A stretch of 18,007 bases of DNA from Betaproteobacteria bacterium. Lineage in GTDB: Bacteria > Pseudomonadota > Gammaproteobacteria > Burkholderiales > SG8-41. The position numbers were made by a program, and so were the translations under genes. The notes under the pieces were generated by a model. That model saw only the letters and a list, made by a program, of their open reading frames with translations, was not told the DNA's origin and did not search any database. This document shows, piece after piece, positions 1 through 8,007 of this stretch (its first letter is position 1; the number at the start of each line of letters is the position of its first letter). The stretch covers positions 1 through 18,007 of the forward strand of contig JANYDM010000074.1 of NCBI GenBank assembly GCA_025363575.1, given 5' to 3'.

Positions 1-2
1 TC

Positions 3-479
3 GTCAGCGACAGCCCGTCGCCCGACGTGCGCATCGATCCCGCGCGTCCCGGCTATGCGTCGCAGCGCATGTGGGTCACCGACGGCACGCCCGCGAAAAT
101 CGTGCTCGAGACGCTGCACCTGCCGCACTCGATCGAGCCGCTGCCTAACGGCTCGGCGCTGAACGTCGTCACGTTTCCGCCCGATGCGGCGTGGAAGGGC
201 AAAGTCGGCGCGGCCGAAGTCGCGGCGTTCTTCAAAAGCATGGGCTCGCCTCGCGCATCGACCTACTCTCCCCAGGCGCCGCATCCTTATATGCAAAAGA
301 CGCGCACGCTCGAATTCGGCATCGTGCTCGAAGGTGAACTCACGCTGATGCTCGATACGCAGGAAGTCGTCGTCAAAAAAGGCGATTTCGTCGTGCAGCG
401 CGGCACCAATCACGCGTGGAGCAATCGGACTGCGCGGCCGGCAGTCATCGCCATCGCGACGCATGACGGAAAATTCTAG
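3..479 (+). CDS. Cupin-domain protein (5'-truncated)
   Basis: The reading frame is open from the first bases of the window, so the true start lies upstream; a GTG at 27 is only an internal candidate. About 158 residues are visible. The C-terminal third has the cupin pattern: an LEFGIVLEGELTLMLD strand pair, then a KKGDFVVQRGTNHAW segment with the Gly-Asp turn and the His expected of the second cupin motif. Single-domain cupins of this kind are small beta-barrel proteins, often metal-binding, acting as isomerases, dioxygenases or sensors. The reaction cannot be told from sequence. The last 17 bases overlap the start of the Bug receptor gene, so the two are probably co-translated in one operon. 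Family assignment is confident; function is unknown. Confidence 0.85.
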   Translation, partial: VSDSPSPDVRIDPARPGYASQRMWVTDGTPAKIVLETLHLPHSIEPLPNGSALNVVTFPPDAAWKGKVGAAEVAAFFKSMGSPRASTYSPQAPHPYMQKTRTLEFGIVLEGELTLMLDTQEVVVKKGDFVVQRGTNHAWSNRTARPAVIAIATHDGKF

Positions 480-1464
480 CCGGCTGCGTGCAGCCGGCCG
501 CCCGCTCGTTGCGTTGCTGCTGACAGGCGGATTGCTGGCGGGCGCGGCCACCGACGGCGCCGCGCAGGCGTACCCGGCCAGAGTAGTGAGGATCGTCGTG
601 CCCGTCGCGGCCGGCGGGCCCACAGACATACTCGCGCGCGCGATGGCGCAGAAGCTCACCGAAATGTGGGGCCAGTCCGTCGTCGTCGAGAACCGCGCAG
701 GCGGCGGCAGCAATATCGGCTTCGAAGCGGTCGCCAAGGCGCCGCCCGACGGCTACATGCTCCTGATGGCGCAGCCCGCGCTGACGGTCAACGTGAGCCT
801 CTACAAAAATCTCCCGTACGATCCGTTGCGCGATTTCGCGCCGATCAGCCTGCTGACGACGCATCCGCTGCTGCTGCTCGCGCACCCTTCGGTGCCGGCG
901 CGCTCCGTCAAAGAGCTTGTTGCGCTCGCGAAAACGAAGCCCGGCCAGTTGACCGTGTCTTCCGCGGGCAACGGCACGACGCCGCATCTCGCCGCCGCGT
1001 GGTTCAACACGGTCGCCGGCGTGAAGATCACACACGTCCCCTATAAAGGCGCGTCGCTCGCCGTCATCGACCTCCTCGGCGGCCACGTCGACCTGTCGTT
1101 CGCCAGCCCGCCGGCATCGGTCACGCACGTACAACAGGGCAAGCTCACGCCGCTCGCGATGACGTCGCCCGCGCGCTATCCGCTGTTTCCGGACGTGCCG
1201 ACTTTCGTCGAGTCCGGCTATCCCGAATTCGTCGTGACGGGCTGGTACGGCATGCTCGCGCCAGTCAACACGCCGCGCGAGGTCATTGCACGTATCAATG
1301 CTGACGCTTTGAAAGCGCTGGGCTCGCGCGAACTCAAGGAACGCCTCGCCGCGCTCGGCGAAGACCCGGTCGGGACGAGTGCGGAACAGTTCGGCACGTG
1401 GATCAGGGACGAAGTCGCGCGCTGGGCAAAAGTCGTCAAGGCATCGGGCGCGAAGGTCGATTGA
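463..1464 (+). CDS. Bug/TctC-family periplasmic solute receptor 1
   Basis: This 333-residue protein has a basic N-terminus and a hydrophobic stretch (about residues 14-35) ending AQA, then YPARVVRIVVPVAAGGPTD, the usual mature start of Bug (TctC) receptors. Later family signatures are PPDGYMLLM, LPYDPLRDFAPISL, HVPYKGA, DLLGGHVDL and FPDVPTF. Bug proteins are two-lobed periplasmic receptors that capture carboxylates or related small molecules, classically for tripartite tricarboxylate transporters. No TctA/TctB genes are visible, so it is an orphan receptor here. The ATG at 463 lies inside the cupin gene (17-base overlap). It resembles the receptor at 16427-17377 in several blocks, suggesting paralogy. 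Ligand unknown. Confidence 0.95.
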   Translation: MTENSSRLRAAGRPLVALLLTGGLLAGAATDGAAQAYPARVVRIVVPVAAGGPTDILARAMAQKLTEMWGQSVVVENRAGGGSNIGFEAVAKAPPDGYMLLMAQPALTVNVSLYKNLPYDPLRDFAPISLLTTHPLLLLAHPSVPARSVKELVALAKTKPGQLTVSSAGNGTTPHLAAAWFNTVAGVKITHVPYKGASLAVIDLLGGHVDLSFASPPASVTHVQQGKLTPLAMTSPARYPLFPDVPTFVESGYPEFVVTGWYGMLAPVNTPREVIARINADALKALGSRELKERLAALGEDPVGTSAEQFGTWIRDEVARWAKVVKASGAKVD

Positions 1465-1469
1465 ACACG

Positions 1470-2303
1470 ATGAAGCAGCACGTCGACATCGGCAACGGCG
1501 TGTCGCTTGCTTACGCGCTCGACGACTACACCGATCCGTGGCGCAAAGCCGAAACGATTATTCTGATTCATGGTATCGCCGAATCCGGAGAAGCGTGGCG
1601 CGGCTGGGTGCCGTATCTTGCGCGCAACTTCAGGGTGATTCGCCTCGATCTGCGCGGATTCGGCGATTCGACGCCGATGCCGCTCGCGCACGAATGGTCG
1701 CTCGACGAACTGGCCGCTGATCTCGATGCGTTCGTCACGCGGCTAGGCCTCGAGCGCGTGCATCTCGCCGGCGCGAAACTCGGCGGCCTCGTCGCGATGA
1801 AGTTCGCGGCGACGCGGCCGCACAAGGTACGCACGCTGATCGTGTCGGGCGCGACGGTCAAGCTCGATTTTCTCGCGCCATCAATTCCGGCTAAGGTGCG
1901 CCGCATGCAGGAGGAAAGCATACGCGCGTGGGCGGAATCGACGATGCGCGACCGTCTCGGCACCGGCCTGCCGCGAGAGGCGGTTGACTGGTGGATAGAT
2001 CACATGGGTCAGGCGCCGAAAGATTCCGTGCTCGGCGTATACCGCATGCTGCCGGCGGTCGACATCACGGCCGATCTCGCGAACATTACCGCGCCGACGC
2101 TCGTAATGACGTCGACCAACAGCGGCTACTACGGCACGAGCACCGAGTTCGCCAACTGGCAGCAGAATATTCCGGATTCGGAGCTCGCGCTGATTCCCGG
2201 CGACTCGTACCATATCTCAGCGTCGTATCCGGATGCCTGCGCAAGCAAAAGCGCGGAATTTCTGGCGCGGCACGCCGAGAATTTCAAGGGAGGCGGGTTA
2301 TGA
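1470..2303 (+). CDS. Alpha/beta-hydrolase fold protein lacking the nucleophile serine
   Basis: The 277-residue product has the alpha/beta-hydrolase layout: an oxyanion-loop motif ILIHGIAESG (residues 31-40), DLRGFGDS (60-67), then a nucleophile elbow reading LAGAKLGGLVA (99-109). The elbow normally reads G-x-S-x-G; here residue 103 is Lys (codon AAA at 1776-1778). The usual acid position after strand 6 (LVMTSTNSG) appears to be Asn217. The C-terminal His248 (GDSYH) is kept. The enzyme therefore lacks a normal Ser-His-Asp triad and may be a non-hydrolytic fold member. The start at 1470 is preferred: it lies 5 bases after the receptor stop and gives the normal family N-terminus; TTG at 1461 is an alternative. 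Its stop overlaps the next ATG (ATGA). Confidence 0.9.
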   Translation: MKQHVDIGNGVSLAYALDDYTDPWRKAETIILIHGIAESGEAWRGWVPYLARNFRVIRLDLRGFGDSTPMPLAHEWSLDELAADLDAFVTRLGLERVHLAGAKLGGLVAMKFAATRPHKVRTLIVSGATVKLDFLAPSIPAKVRRMQEESIRAWAESTMRDRLGTGLPREAVDWWIDHMGQAPKDSVLGVYRMLPAVDITADLANITAPTLVMTSTNSGYYGTSTEFANWQQNIPDSELALIPGDSYHISASYPDACASKSAEFLARHAENFKGGGL

Positions 2304-4453
2304 ACGACGGATTGCGCATGGGCTTTGCACTGCTCGCGCTTGCGCTGACGGGCGGCGCCGCGGCGGCGGGAGCCGATCTTCAGCAGCTGACCTACCCGGC
2401 GGCGCGGCGAGCTGACGTGGCAGACGAATATTTCGGCGTCAAGGTGAGCGACCCTTATCGCTGGATGGAGGAAGCGGATTCGCGCGAAATTGCGGACTGG
2501 GTCTCCGCGCAGAACAAGCTCGCCTTCGGCTATCTCGAGCGCCTGCCGCTGCGCGAGCACTTCAAGCGGCGCATTACCGAGCTGTGGAATTATCCCAAGG
2601 TCAACGTGCCCATCGTCGAAAACGGGCATCTTTTCTACCGGCGCAACGCCGGGCTGCAATTGCAGTCGCCGGTCTACATGCGCAAGGGCCTGCGCGGCGC
2701 GCCGACGCAGGTCATCGATCCCAACGCGCTCTCGCCCGACGGCGCGCTGTCGCTCGCCAACTTCAGGGCCTCGCCCGATGCGCGCTACGTCGCGTATACG
2801 CTGGCGGAAGGCGGCGCCGACTGGCAAACGGTACGCGTGCGCGAAATCGGCACCGGACGCGACCTGCCGGAGGCGCTGAACTGGATGCGCTTTTCATGGC
2901 TGTCGTGGACCAAAGACAGCCGCGGGTTCTTCTATTCGCGTTATCCCGAGCCGCCGCAGGGCCGTGTGCTCGAAGCGCAGCTTTCCGGACACGCGCTTTA
3001 CTACCATCGCCTCGGCACGTCTCAATCGGCGGACCGGCTGATTTACACGCGCCGCGACGTGCCGACCGCGTTCGTCATCGGCTGGGTGACCGAAAGCGGA
3101 CGCTATCTGATCGTCGAGTCGAGCATGGCCGCCGGCCCCAAGAACCGGCTGTACTTTGCGGACCTCAAAGATCCGCGGCATCCGCGTATCAACGCGCCCA
3201 TCAGGCCCATTGTCGAAGACGACGACTTCGAGCATTCAGCGCTCGGCAACGCCGGCACGTTTCTTTATTTGCGAACGGACCGCGACGCACCGCGCCAGAA
3301 AGTGGTCAAGATCGATTTGCGCGATCCGCGCGTCGCCGCCTGGAAGACGCTCGTCGCCGAAGGACGCGATGCCATCCGCAAAGGCGATTTCATCGGTGGC
3401 CGCATCGTGCTCGAGTATCTGACGGACGCACGCAGCCGCCTGGCATTGTTCGACCGCGCAGGCCGGCCGCAGGGCGAGATCGAGCTGCCCGAAGCGGGCA
3501 ATGTCACTGAAATTCACGGCCGCGAAGATACACCGGCGATCTTTTACTCGTTCACTTCCGCCCTGTATCCAACCACGGTATACGCTTACGATCCGCGCAC
3601 GCGCAAGAACACGCCGTTCGATCCACCGCCGCGGGTGGCCGATGCTGGCCGCTACGAAAGCCGGCAGTACTTCGCGACGTCCAGGGACGGCACGCGCGTG
3701 CCATTCACCGTTACCGCGCGCAAAGACATGCCGCGCGACGGCAGCAATCCTGCGCTGTTGCTCGGCTACGGCGGCTTTTCGATCAGCCAGATGCCGTTCT
3801 ACCGCCCGCACGTCATTGCGTGGCTCGAGCGCGGCGGCATCTGGGTGAGTTCCAACATCCGCGGCGGCGGCGAGTACGGCGAGGAATGGTATCGCGCCGC
3901 GCGCGCGGAGAAACGCCAGAACGGATTCGACGACTTCATCGCGGTGGCCGAGCACCTGGTGCGCGAGAAATTCACGTCGCCAGCGCGGCTTGCGATTCTC
4001 GGCGGCTCCAACGGCGGCCTCCTCGTCGCAACGGTTTCGCAGCAGCGGCCCGATCTTTACGCGGTCGCGATGCCCGCGGTCGCCGTCACCGATATGCTGC
4101 GCTTTGACAAGTTCACCGGCGGGCGCGCGTGGACGCTTGAATACGGCTCGCCCGCCGATCCCGAGCAGTTCAAGCAGTTGTAATATTCGCCTCTGCACAA
4201 CGTGAAGCCCGGCACCTGCTATCCCGCGACGCTCATCACCACCGCCGACCACGACGATCGCGTGGTGCCCAGCCACTCGTACAAATATGGTGCCACGATG
4301 CAGGCCGGCCAGGGTTGCAGCCGACCCGTGCTCGTACGCGTCGAAGCCAAGGCATCGCACGGCTATCGCCCGACCGACCGATTGATCGCCGAGATTGCCG
4401 ATGAATGGGCGTTTGCAGCGGAACACACCGGCATGGACGCATCCAAACCATGA
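2300..4453 (+). pseudogene. Prolyl oligopeptidase family (S9A) gene with in-frame TAA
   Basis: Read through one stop, this frame encodes a 717-residue S9A serine peptidase, normal length for prolyl oligopeptidases. It has a signal-peptide-like N-terminus (ALLALALTGGAAAAG), so a periplasmic location is likely, then the N-terminal DPYRWMEE motif and a beta-propeller region. The catalytic domain has SNIRGGGEYGEEW and GGSNGGLL (Ser570). TAA at 4181-4183 (codon 628) interrupts between FKQL and YSPLHNVKPG. The same frame continues intact with TTADHDDRVVP (650-657) and ASHGYRP (His687) to TGA at 4451-4453. The stop thus removes the catalytic Asp and His; the truncated product should be inactive. The start has a strong AGGGAGG site at 2287-2293. 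Either a recent pseudogene or a sequence error. Confidence 0.85.
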
Positions 4454-5550
4454 TCAAGACCGTCGCCATCGTAGGTGCAGGGCCCGGCGGCTTCCGCCTC
4501 GTCGCGAATCTCGGCCTGATGGGTTACCGCCTGCGCCTGAACGATATCGATGAAGCAAAGCTCACGGCAATCCGCGCGCGCGGCGGCATCGACGTCGAAG
4601 GCACGCCGGGCGGATTTGCACCGCTCGAACTTGCCACGACTGACCTACGCGCAACTGTCGATGGCGCCGACCTGATCATTATCGTGTCCGGCGGGAACAC
4701 TCAGCCGATCGTTGCGCGAGCTCTTGCGCCGTTGCTTGTTGATGGACAAACGATATTGCTGATGCAGGGCAACACCGGCGGATCGCTCGTCGTGCGGCGC
4801 GAACTCGATCGCGCCGGCTGCACGGCAAAAATCGAACTCGCGGAAACCGACACTTATCCCTACGCGATGCGCTCGCTCGGCCCGACCACGATGCGCCAGA
4901 CAACGCAGAAACGGTGGATGCAGATCGCGGCATTCCCGGGCAATCGAAGCACCGAGGTGCACGCGCGCCTCGCTCCCCTGTTCCCCCAGGCCGTGGCCAC
5001 GCCCGACATCCTGCATACCGGCTTGATGAACGTGAACGCGATACTCCACGTTGCGAACTGCCTCGCAAATGCCGGACGCATCGAGCGCGGTGGCGGCTAT
5101 ATGTTCTACGGCGAAGGCGTCACACCGGCCGTCGCGCGCATGTACGAAGCGGTCGATTCTGAACGCATGGCAATCGCGCGCGCGCTTGACGTCAACGTTC
5201 CCAGTCTCGTCGACTGGATCGAGCGCGCGTACAACGTGCGCGAATCAGACCTCGTCAAAACATTCCAGCGCCTGACTGCCGAACCGGACGGCCCTTATCT
5301 GGCGAACAAGGCAGCAGGCACGCTCAATCACAAGTACGTGATGGAAGACGTGCCGACGGGGTTAATTCCGATCAGCGAGTGGGGTCTGGCGACCGGAACA
5401 CCGACGCCGGCTATCGACACGCTCATCGAAATGGCGCGGCTGATGACCGGCAGGACATTTGCCGATGAAGGCAGGACGCTGCGACATATGCGCATGGCCG
5501 AACTGGACACAACAGGAATGCGCGCCGTCGTGCGCGATGGCTTTCGCTGA
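4450..5550 (+). CDS. NAD(P)-dependent octopine/nopaline dehydrogenase family protein
   Basis: This 366-residue protein begins with a Rossmann motif, VAIVGAGPGGF (residues 5-15; GxGxxG at 9, 11, 14), followed by LIIIVSGGNTQ. The C-terminal helical domain has NVNAILHVANCLANAGRIE (194-212), matching the opine-dehydrogenase domain. The family usually has His-Pro where His200-Val occurs here. AETDTYPYAMRSLGP (131-145) is also typical. Opine dehydrogenases reductively couple an amino acid to a 2-oxo acid, or run the reverse as catabolic oxidation; substrate and direction cannot be read from sequence. Its ATG overlaps the TGA ending the peptidase frame (ATGA), suggesting translational coupling that the upstream nonsense codon may disturb. 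No strong Shine-Dalgarno sequence is visible before this ATG. Confidence 0.88.
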   Translation: MIKTVAIVGAGPGGFRLVANLGLMGYRLRLNDIDEAKLTAIRARGGIDVEGTPGGFAPLELATTDLRATVDGADLIIIVSGGNTQPIVARALAPLLVDGQTILLMQGNTGGSLVVRRELDRAGCTAKIELAETDTYPYAMRSLGPTTMRQTTQKRWMQIAAFPGNRSTEVHARLAPLFPQAVATPDILHTGLMNVNAILHVANCLANAGRIERGGGYMFYGEGVTPAVARMYEAVDSERMAIARALDVNVPSLVDWIERAYNVRESDLVKTFQRLTAEPDGPYLANKAAGTLNHKYVMEDVPTGLIPISEWGLATGTPTPAIDTLIEMARLMTGRTFADEGRTLRHMRMAELDTTGMRAVVRDGFR

Positions 5551-5580
5551 ACGAACACCAGCGGAAGCCAACGCGCGCGT

Positions 5581-5609
5581 TTGTTGCGCGGGTGAATCAG
5601 GACTATCCT
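5581..5609 (+). promoter_or_regulatory. Weak candidate promoter before Bug receptor 2
   Basis: TTGTTG (5581-5586) and TATCCT (5604-5609) are separated by 17 bases, about 38 bases before the ATG at 5647. The -35 element is poor. The 96-base gap here is the largest inside the left operon, so an internal promoter is plausible but unproven. Confidence 0.25.
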
Positions 5610-5646
5610 AGCCGTCGCAGTTCGACAATAACCGGGGGAGAAGGCC

Positions 5647-6609
5647 ATGCGTCAACTATGGGTTGCCACTGCTTGCATCGCAATTGCCGCTGCACCGCTC
5701 ATCGCGCATGGCCAACCCGCGTACCCGGCGAAAAGCATTCGCTTTATCGTTCCCGTAACGACGGGCGGCCCGAGCGATCTCGTCGCGCGCCTGCTCGGCG
5801 AGAAGCTTTCGGCGTCGCTTGGCAAGCCGGTAATCGTGGACAATCGTCCCGGCGCGTCCAACACCGTCGGCGCGGCGATGGTGGCGAAATCCGAGCCCGA
5901 TGGCTATACGCTGCTGCAGGCAGCGGCCAACATGGCCACCATCCATATTTTGATGACGGACTTGCCATTCGATGCCGTCAAGGATTTCGTGCCGATATCG
6001 CTTACGCATCTCACACCCTATGTGATCGCGGTGAGCTCGCAATCGGCGGTGAAGTCGCTGCCGGACCTGTTGAAGTACGTCAGGGACAATCCGGGCAAGA
6101 TCACTTACGGCACGACCGGCGAAGGCAGTCCGCAACAACTCGCGACGCTATTGTTTGCGCAGACCGCGGGCGGCCTCGTCAAAATGACGGAGGTGCCATA
6201 CAAAGGAAGCTCCGCCGCTCACCCGGACCTGATCGCGAACCGCATCTCGTTCATGATCGACCCCCTCGCTGCCGCGGGACCGCACATCAAAGCCGGATTT
6301 CTGCGCGCGATGGCGGTGACCACGGCACAGCGCAATCCATCCTTCCCCGACATTCCTACTGCCGCCGAGGCCGGTCTTGCCGGTTATGATTTCTCGAGCT
6401 GGGGTGGCGTGTTCGCGCCGGCCGGCACGCCGCGCGCGGTCGTGCAAAAGCTCAACCGCGAAATCGTCGCCGCACTCGGCAACCCGGAGCTGAGCAAGCG
6501 CTTCGCGGACATGGGCCTCGTTGCGAAGAGCAGCAGCCCGGAGGAATTCGGCCGCTTTCTGCAAGCGGAGATCACGCGCTGGGGCGCAATACTTGCGAAA
6601 AAACCCTGA
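5647..6609 (+). CDS. Bug/TctC-family periplasmic solute receptor 2
   Basis: This 320-residue receptor has a Sec-type signal peptide (MRQLWVATACIAIAAAPLIA) and a mature start at about YPAKSIRFIVPVTTGGPSD. Family blocks follow: GKPVIVDNRPGASN, EPDGYTLLQ, LPFDAVKDFVPISL, EVPYKGSS, FPDIPTAAEAG and a C-terminal EITRWGAILAKKP. It should bind a small organic anion in the periplasm. A clear GGGGGAGAAGG site at 5634-5644 lies just before the ATG. It is the last gene of the + strand group, 96 bases after the opine-dehydrogenase-like gene. It is more diverged from the other three receptors in the window than receptors 1 and 4 are from each other, so it probably has a different ligand. Confidence 0.95.
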   Translation: MRQLWVATACIAIAAAPLIAHGQPAYPAKSIRFIVPVTTGGPSDLVARLLGEKLSASLGKPVIVDNRPGASNTVGAAMVAKSEPDGYTLLQAAANMATIHILMTDLPFDAVKDFVPISLTHLTPYVIAVSSQSAVKSLPDLLKYVRDNPGKITYGTTGEGSPQQLATLLFAQTAGGLVKMTEVPYKGSSAAHPDLIANRISFMIDPLAAAGPHIKAGFLRAMAVTTAQRNPSFPDIPTAAEAGLAGYDFSSWGGVFAPAGTPRAVVQKLNREIVAALGNPELSKRFADMGLVAKSSSPEEFGRFLQAEITRWGAILAKKP

Positions 6610-6681
6610 GCGCGCCGCGCGCTGCGGGATTCTCGCTACGCCGCACCCCGTCGCGGACTCTGCCCGGTCGCCCTTTCACGG

Positions 6682-6741
6682 AAAAGAGCCGTTCTATTAT
6701 TGTCCATGAGATGTCACCGGCGCAGGCGTAAGGGCTCTTTT
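6682..6741. terminator. Candidate bidirectional terminator (inverted repeat AAAAGAGCC / GGCTCTTTT)
   Basis: AAAAGAGCC at 6682-6690 is matched exactly by GGCTCTTTT at 6733-6741, and the + strand continues with two more T (run of six). Read on the minus strand the second arm ends in four T. It sits between convergent genes: receptor 2 ends at 6609 (+) and the small secreted protein ends at 6759 (-). The 42-base loop is long for a simple intrinsic terminator, so inner structure or another RNA element is possible. Confidence 0.5.
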
Positions 6742-6758
6742 TTCGATCGCAGCCGGCG

Positions 6759-7088
6759 TTATCTCTGCGGAGTAACAGTGCCTCCCTGCAGTCTTCGTCC
6801 GCCAAGCGGTCGATGCGGCGGTGGCGTACCGGTCGACGTTATAGAGGGTCCTTTCAGCGCCGCCGGCGAATTGAGGGCCTGCGCGATGCCGCCGGTGGAA
6901 TGGGTGATGGTGCGCGAAGGCAGGCCGTCGCCGAAATCGCGCACGCCGCCGAGGAAACGCTGCGTCGACTCGTGCGGGAGGACCGGCGGGCTGCCAGGCA
7001 TATCTTCGATGATTGTTGCCGCCCGTGCGCCGGCTCCCGCCGTCAGAAAGATTGCTATTCCGATATTCAGCAAAGCGGCTGCGTTCAT
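6759..7088 (-). CDS. Small secreted hypothetical protein
   Basis: This 109-residue product has a plausible Sec signal peptide (MNAAALLNIGIAIFLTAGAGARA), followed by ATIIEDMPGSPPVLPHE and a Gly/Pro-rich tail with no domain I recognise. The frame extends upstream to 7328, but that part is Arg/Cys-rich and lacks the signal; the ATG at 7088 gives the export signal. Support for reality: codon third positions are strongly GC-biased like the neighbours, and a terminator-like repeat lies 18 bases beyond its stop. The ribosome-binding site is weak (GGGTGA). It may be transcribed alone or after the GntR gene. Function unknown. Confidence 0.5.
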   Translation of the reverse strand: MNAAALLNIGIAIFLTAGAGARAATIIEDMPGSPPVLPHESTQRFLGGVRDFGDGLPSRTITHSTGGIAQALNSPAALKGPSITSTGTPPPHRPLGGRRLQGGTVTPQR

Positions 7089-7111
7089 TGTGTCACCCGA
7101 ATTCACAGCGC

Positions 7112-7130
7112 GGTTGTAAATCCTACAACC
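7112..7130. promoter_or_regulatory. Inverted repeat GGTTGTA-N5-TACAACC, operator-like
   Basis: A perfect 7-bp dyad with a 5-base centre lies 24-42 bases upstream of the ATG at 7088 and 80 bases beyond the stop of the GntR gene. There is no T-run on either side, so a protein-binding site before the small secreted gene is more likely than a terminator. Its regulator is unknown. Confidence 0.3.
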
Positions 7131-7209
7131 CAGGCACGATTGCGACAGAGGCATTGTAACGGAAACCCTGCGCATGCAATGTGTGCGGCGGCTGGTCGCT
7201 ATTGCCGGT

Positions 7210-7962
7210 TCACGCTGCGTCGCGTGGCGCTGCCTCGACGGCCGGTGTTGCCTCGGGCACCGCGGGCAACAGGTCTTCGGCGGTTTCACGCACGTGCGCC
7301 TGCATGAGTGCTGCCGCGCGCGCGCCATCCTGCATGCGCAGGGCCGAAAGTATTTCGCGATGACGCTCCTGCTTCACGCGCAGCCGGTCGAGATAAACCG
7401 CTTTGCCGCGCGCGCTGTCTTTCGACAATCTGAGCAGGGCCGCGCGGTAGAACATAACCAGCCGCTGCAAAGCTTCGAGCAGCCCGCCCAGATGCCGGTT
7501 ACCGCTCGCTTCCAGAATCGCAACGTGGAACTGCGTGTTGAGCGCGAACGCGCCATCCAGATCGCCGCGCTCGATCGCCACGTCGGCGTCGGTGATCATC
7601 TGCTCGAACTGCGCGGCGGTTGCCGCATCGCAGTGCTCGGCGGCCTGTTCCGCGGCAAGCGCTTCGAGCGCGGCACGGCAGCGATAGAGCTCGACGAGGT
7701 CCGTGCGTGACGTTGCCCGCACTTCATAGCCGCCCTGCGCCAGCGGCACCAGCACGCCCTCTTGCTGCATCTTGCGCATGGCTTCGCGCACCGGCGTGCG
7801 GCTGACGTTGAGCTTGCGCGCCCACTCGATATCTTTCAGGCGCTGGCCGGATTCGATTTCACCGCTGCGGATTTTCTCCCACAGAATGCCGTGGATCTGC
7901 TCGAAGAGATGATTGCGCGCCGGCAACGCCGTCCTCGATACCGCTCTCAGTTTCGTGCTCAC
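7210..7962 (-). CDS. GntR-family transcriptional regulator, FadR/FCD subfamily
   Basis: This 250-residue regulator has an N-terminal winged helix (about residues 15-82; helix-turn-helix at IEWARKLNVSRTPVREAMRKM) and a C-terminal all-helical FCD ligand domain (about 88-228). FCD domains usually bind a metal through Asp-x3-His and two further His. Here the positions are Asn142, His146, His201 and His223, so the Asp appears replaced. Such proteins are usually acid-responsive repressors of adjacent catabolic genes. The GTG start at 7962 follows a purine-rich GGAAGGGGG site. It is the last gene of the Bug-PrpF-GntR operon, 45 bases after the PrpF-like gene. The dyad at 10187-10201 is a good candidate for its binding site. 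Confidence 0.93.
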   Translation of the reverse strand: MSTKLRAVSRTALPARNHLFEQIHGILWEKIRSGEIESGQRLKDIEWARKLNVSRTPVREAMRKMQQEGVLVPLAQGGYEVRATSRTDLVELYRCRAALEALAAEQAAEHCDAATAAQFEQMITDADVAIERGDLDGAFALNTQFHVAILEASGNRHLGGLLEALQRLVMFYRAALLRLSKDSARGKAVYLDRLRVKQERHREILSALRMQDGARAAALMQAHVRETAEDLLPAVPEATPAVEAAPRDAA

Positions 7963-8007
7963 TTGGCTACCCCCTTCCCCCGCCTTATTCTTAGCGCGCG
8001 CCCTGCG

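Noticed and set aside
4181..4183. Programmed recoding of TAA in the peptidase
   Set aside because: TAA has no established programmed recoding in such bacteria, and I see no specific signal; nonsense mutation or sequence error is simpler.
3236..4426. 396-residue minus-strand open frame across the peptidase gene
   Set aside because: Antisense shadow of a frame with strong S9A motifs.
4202..4453. Independent 83-residue gene starting at GTG 4202
   Set aside because: It is the conserved C-terminal end of the S9A peptidase in the same frame, cut off by the TAA at 4181; no ribosome-binding site supports a separate gene.
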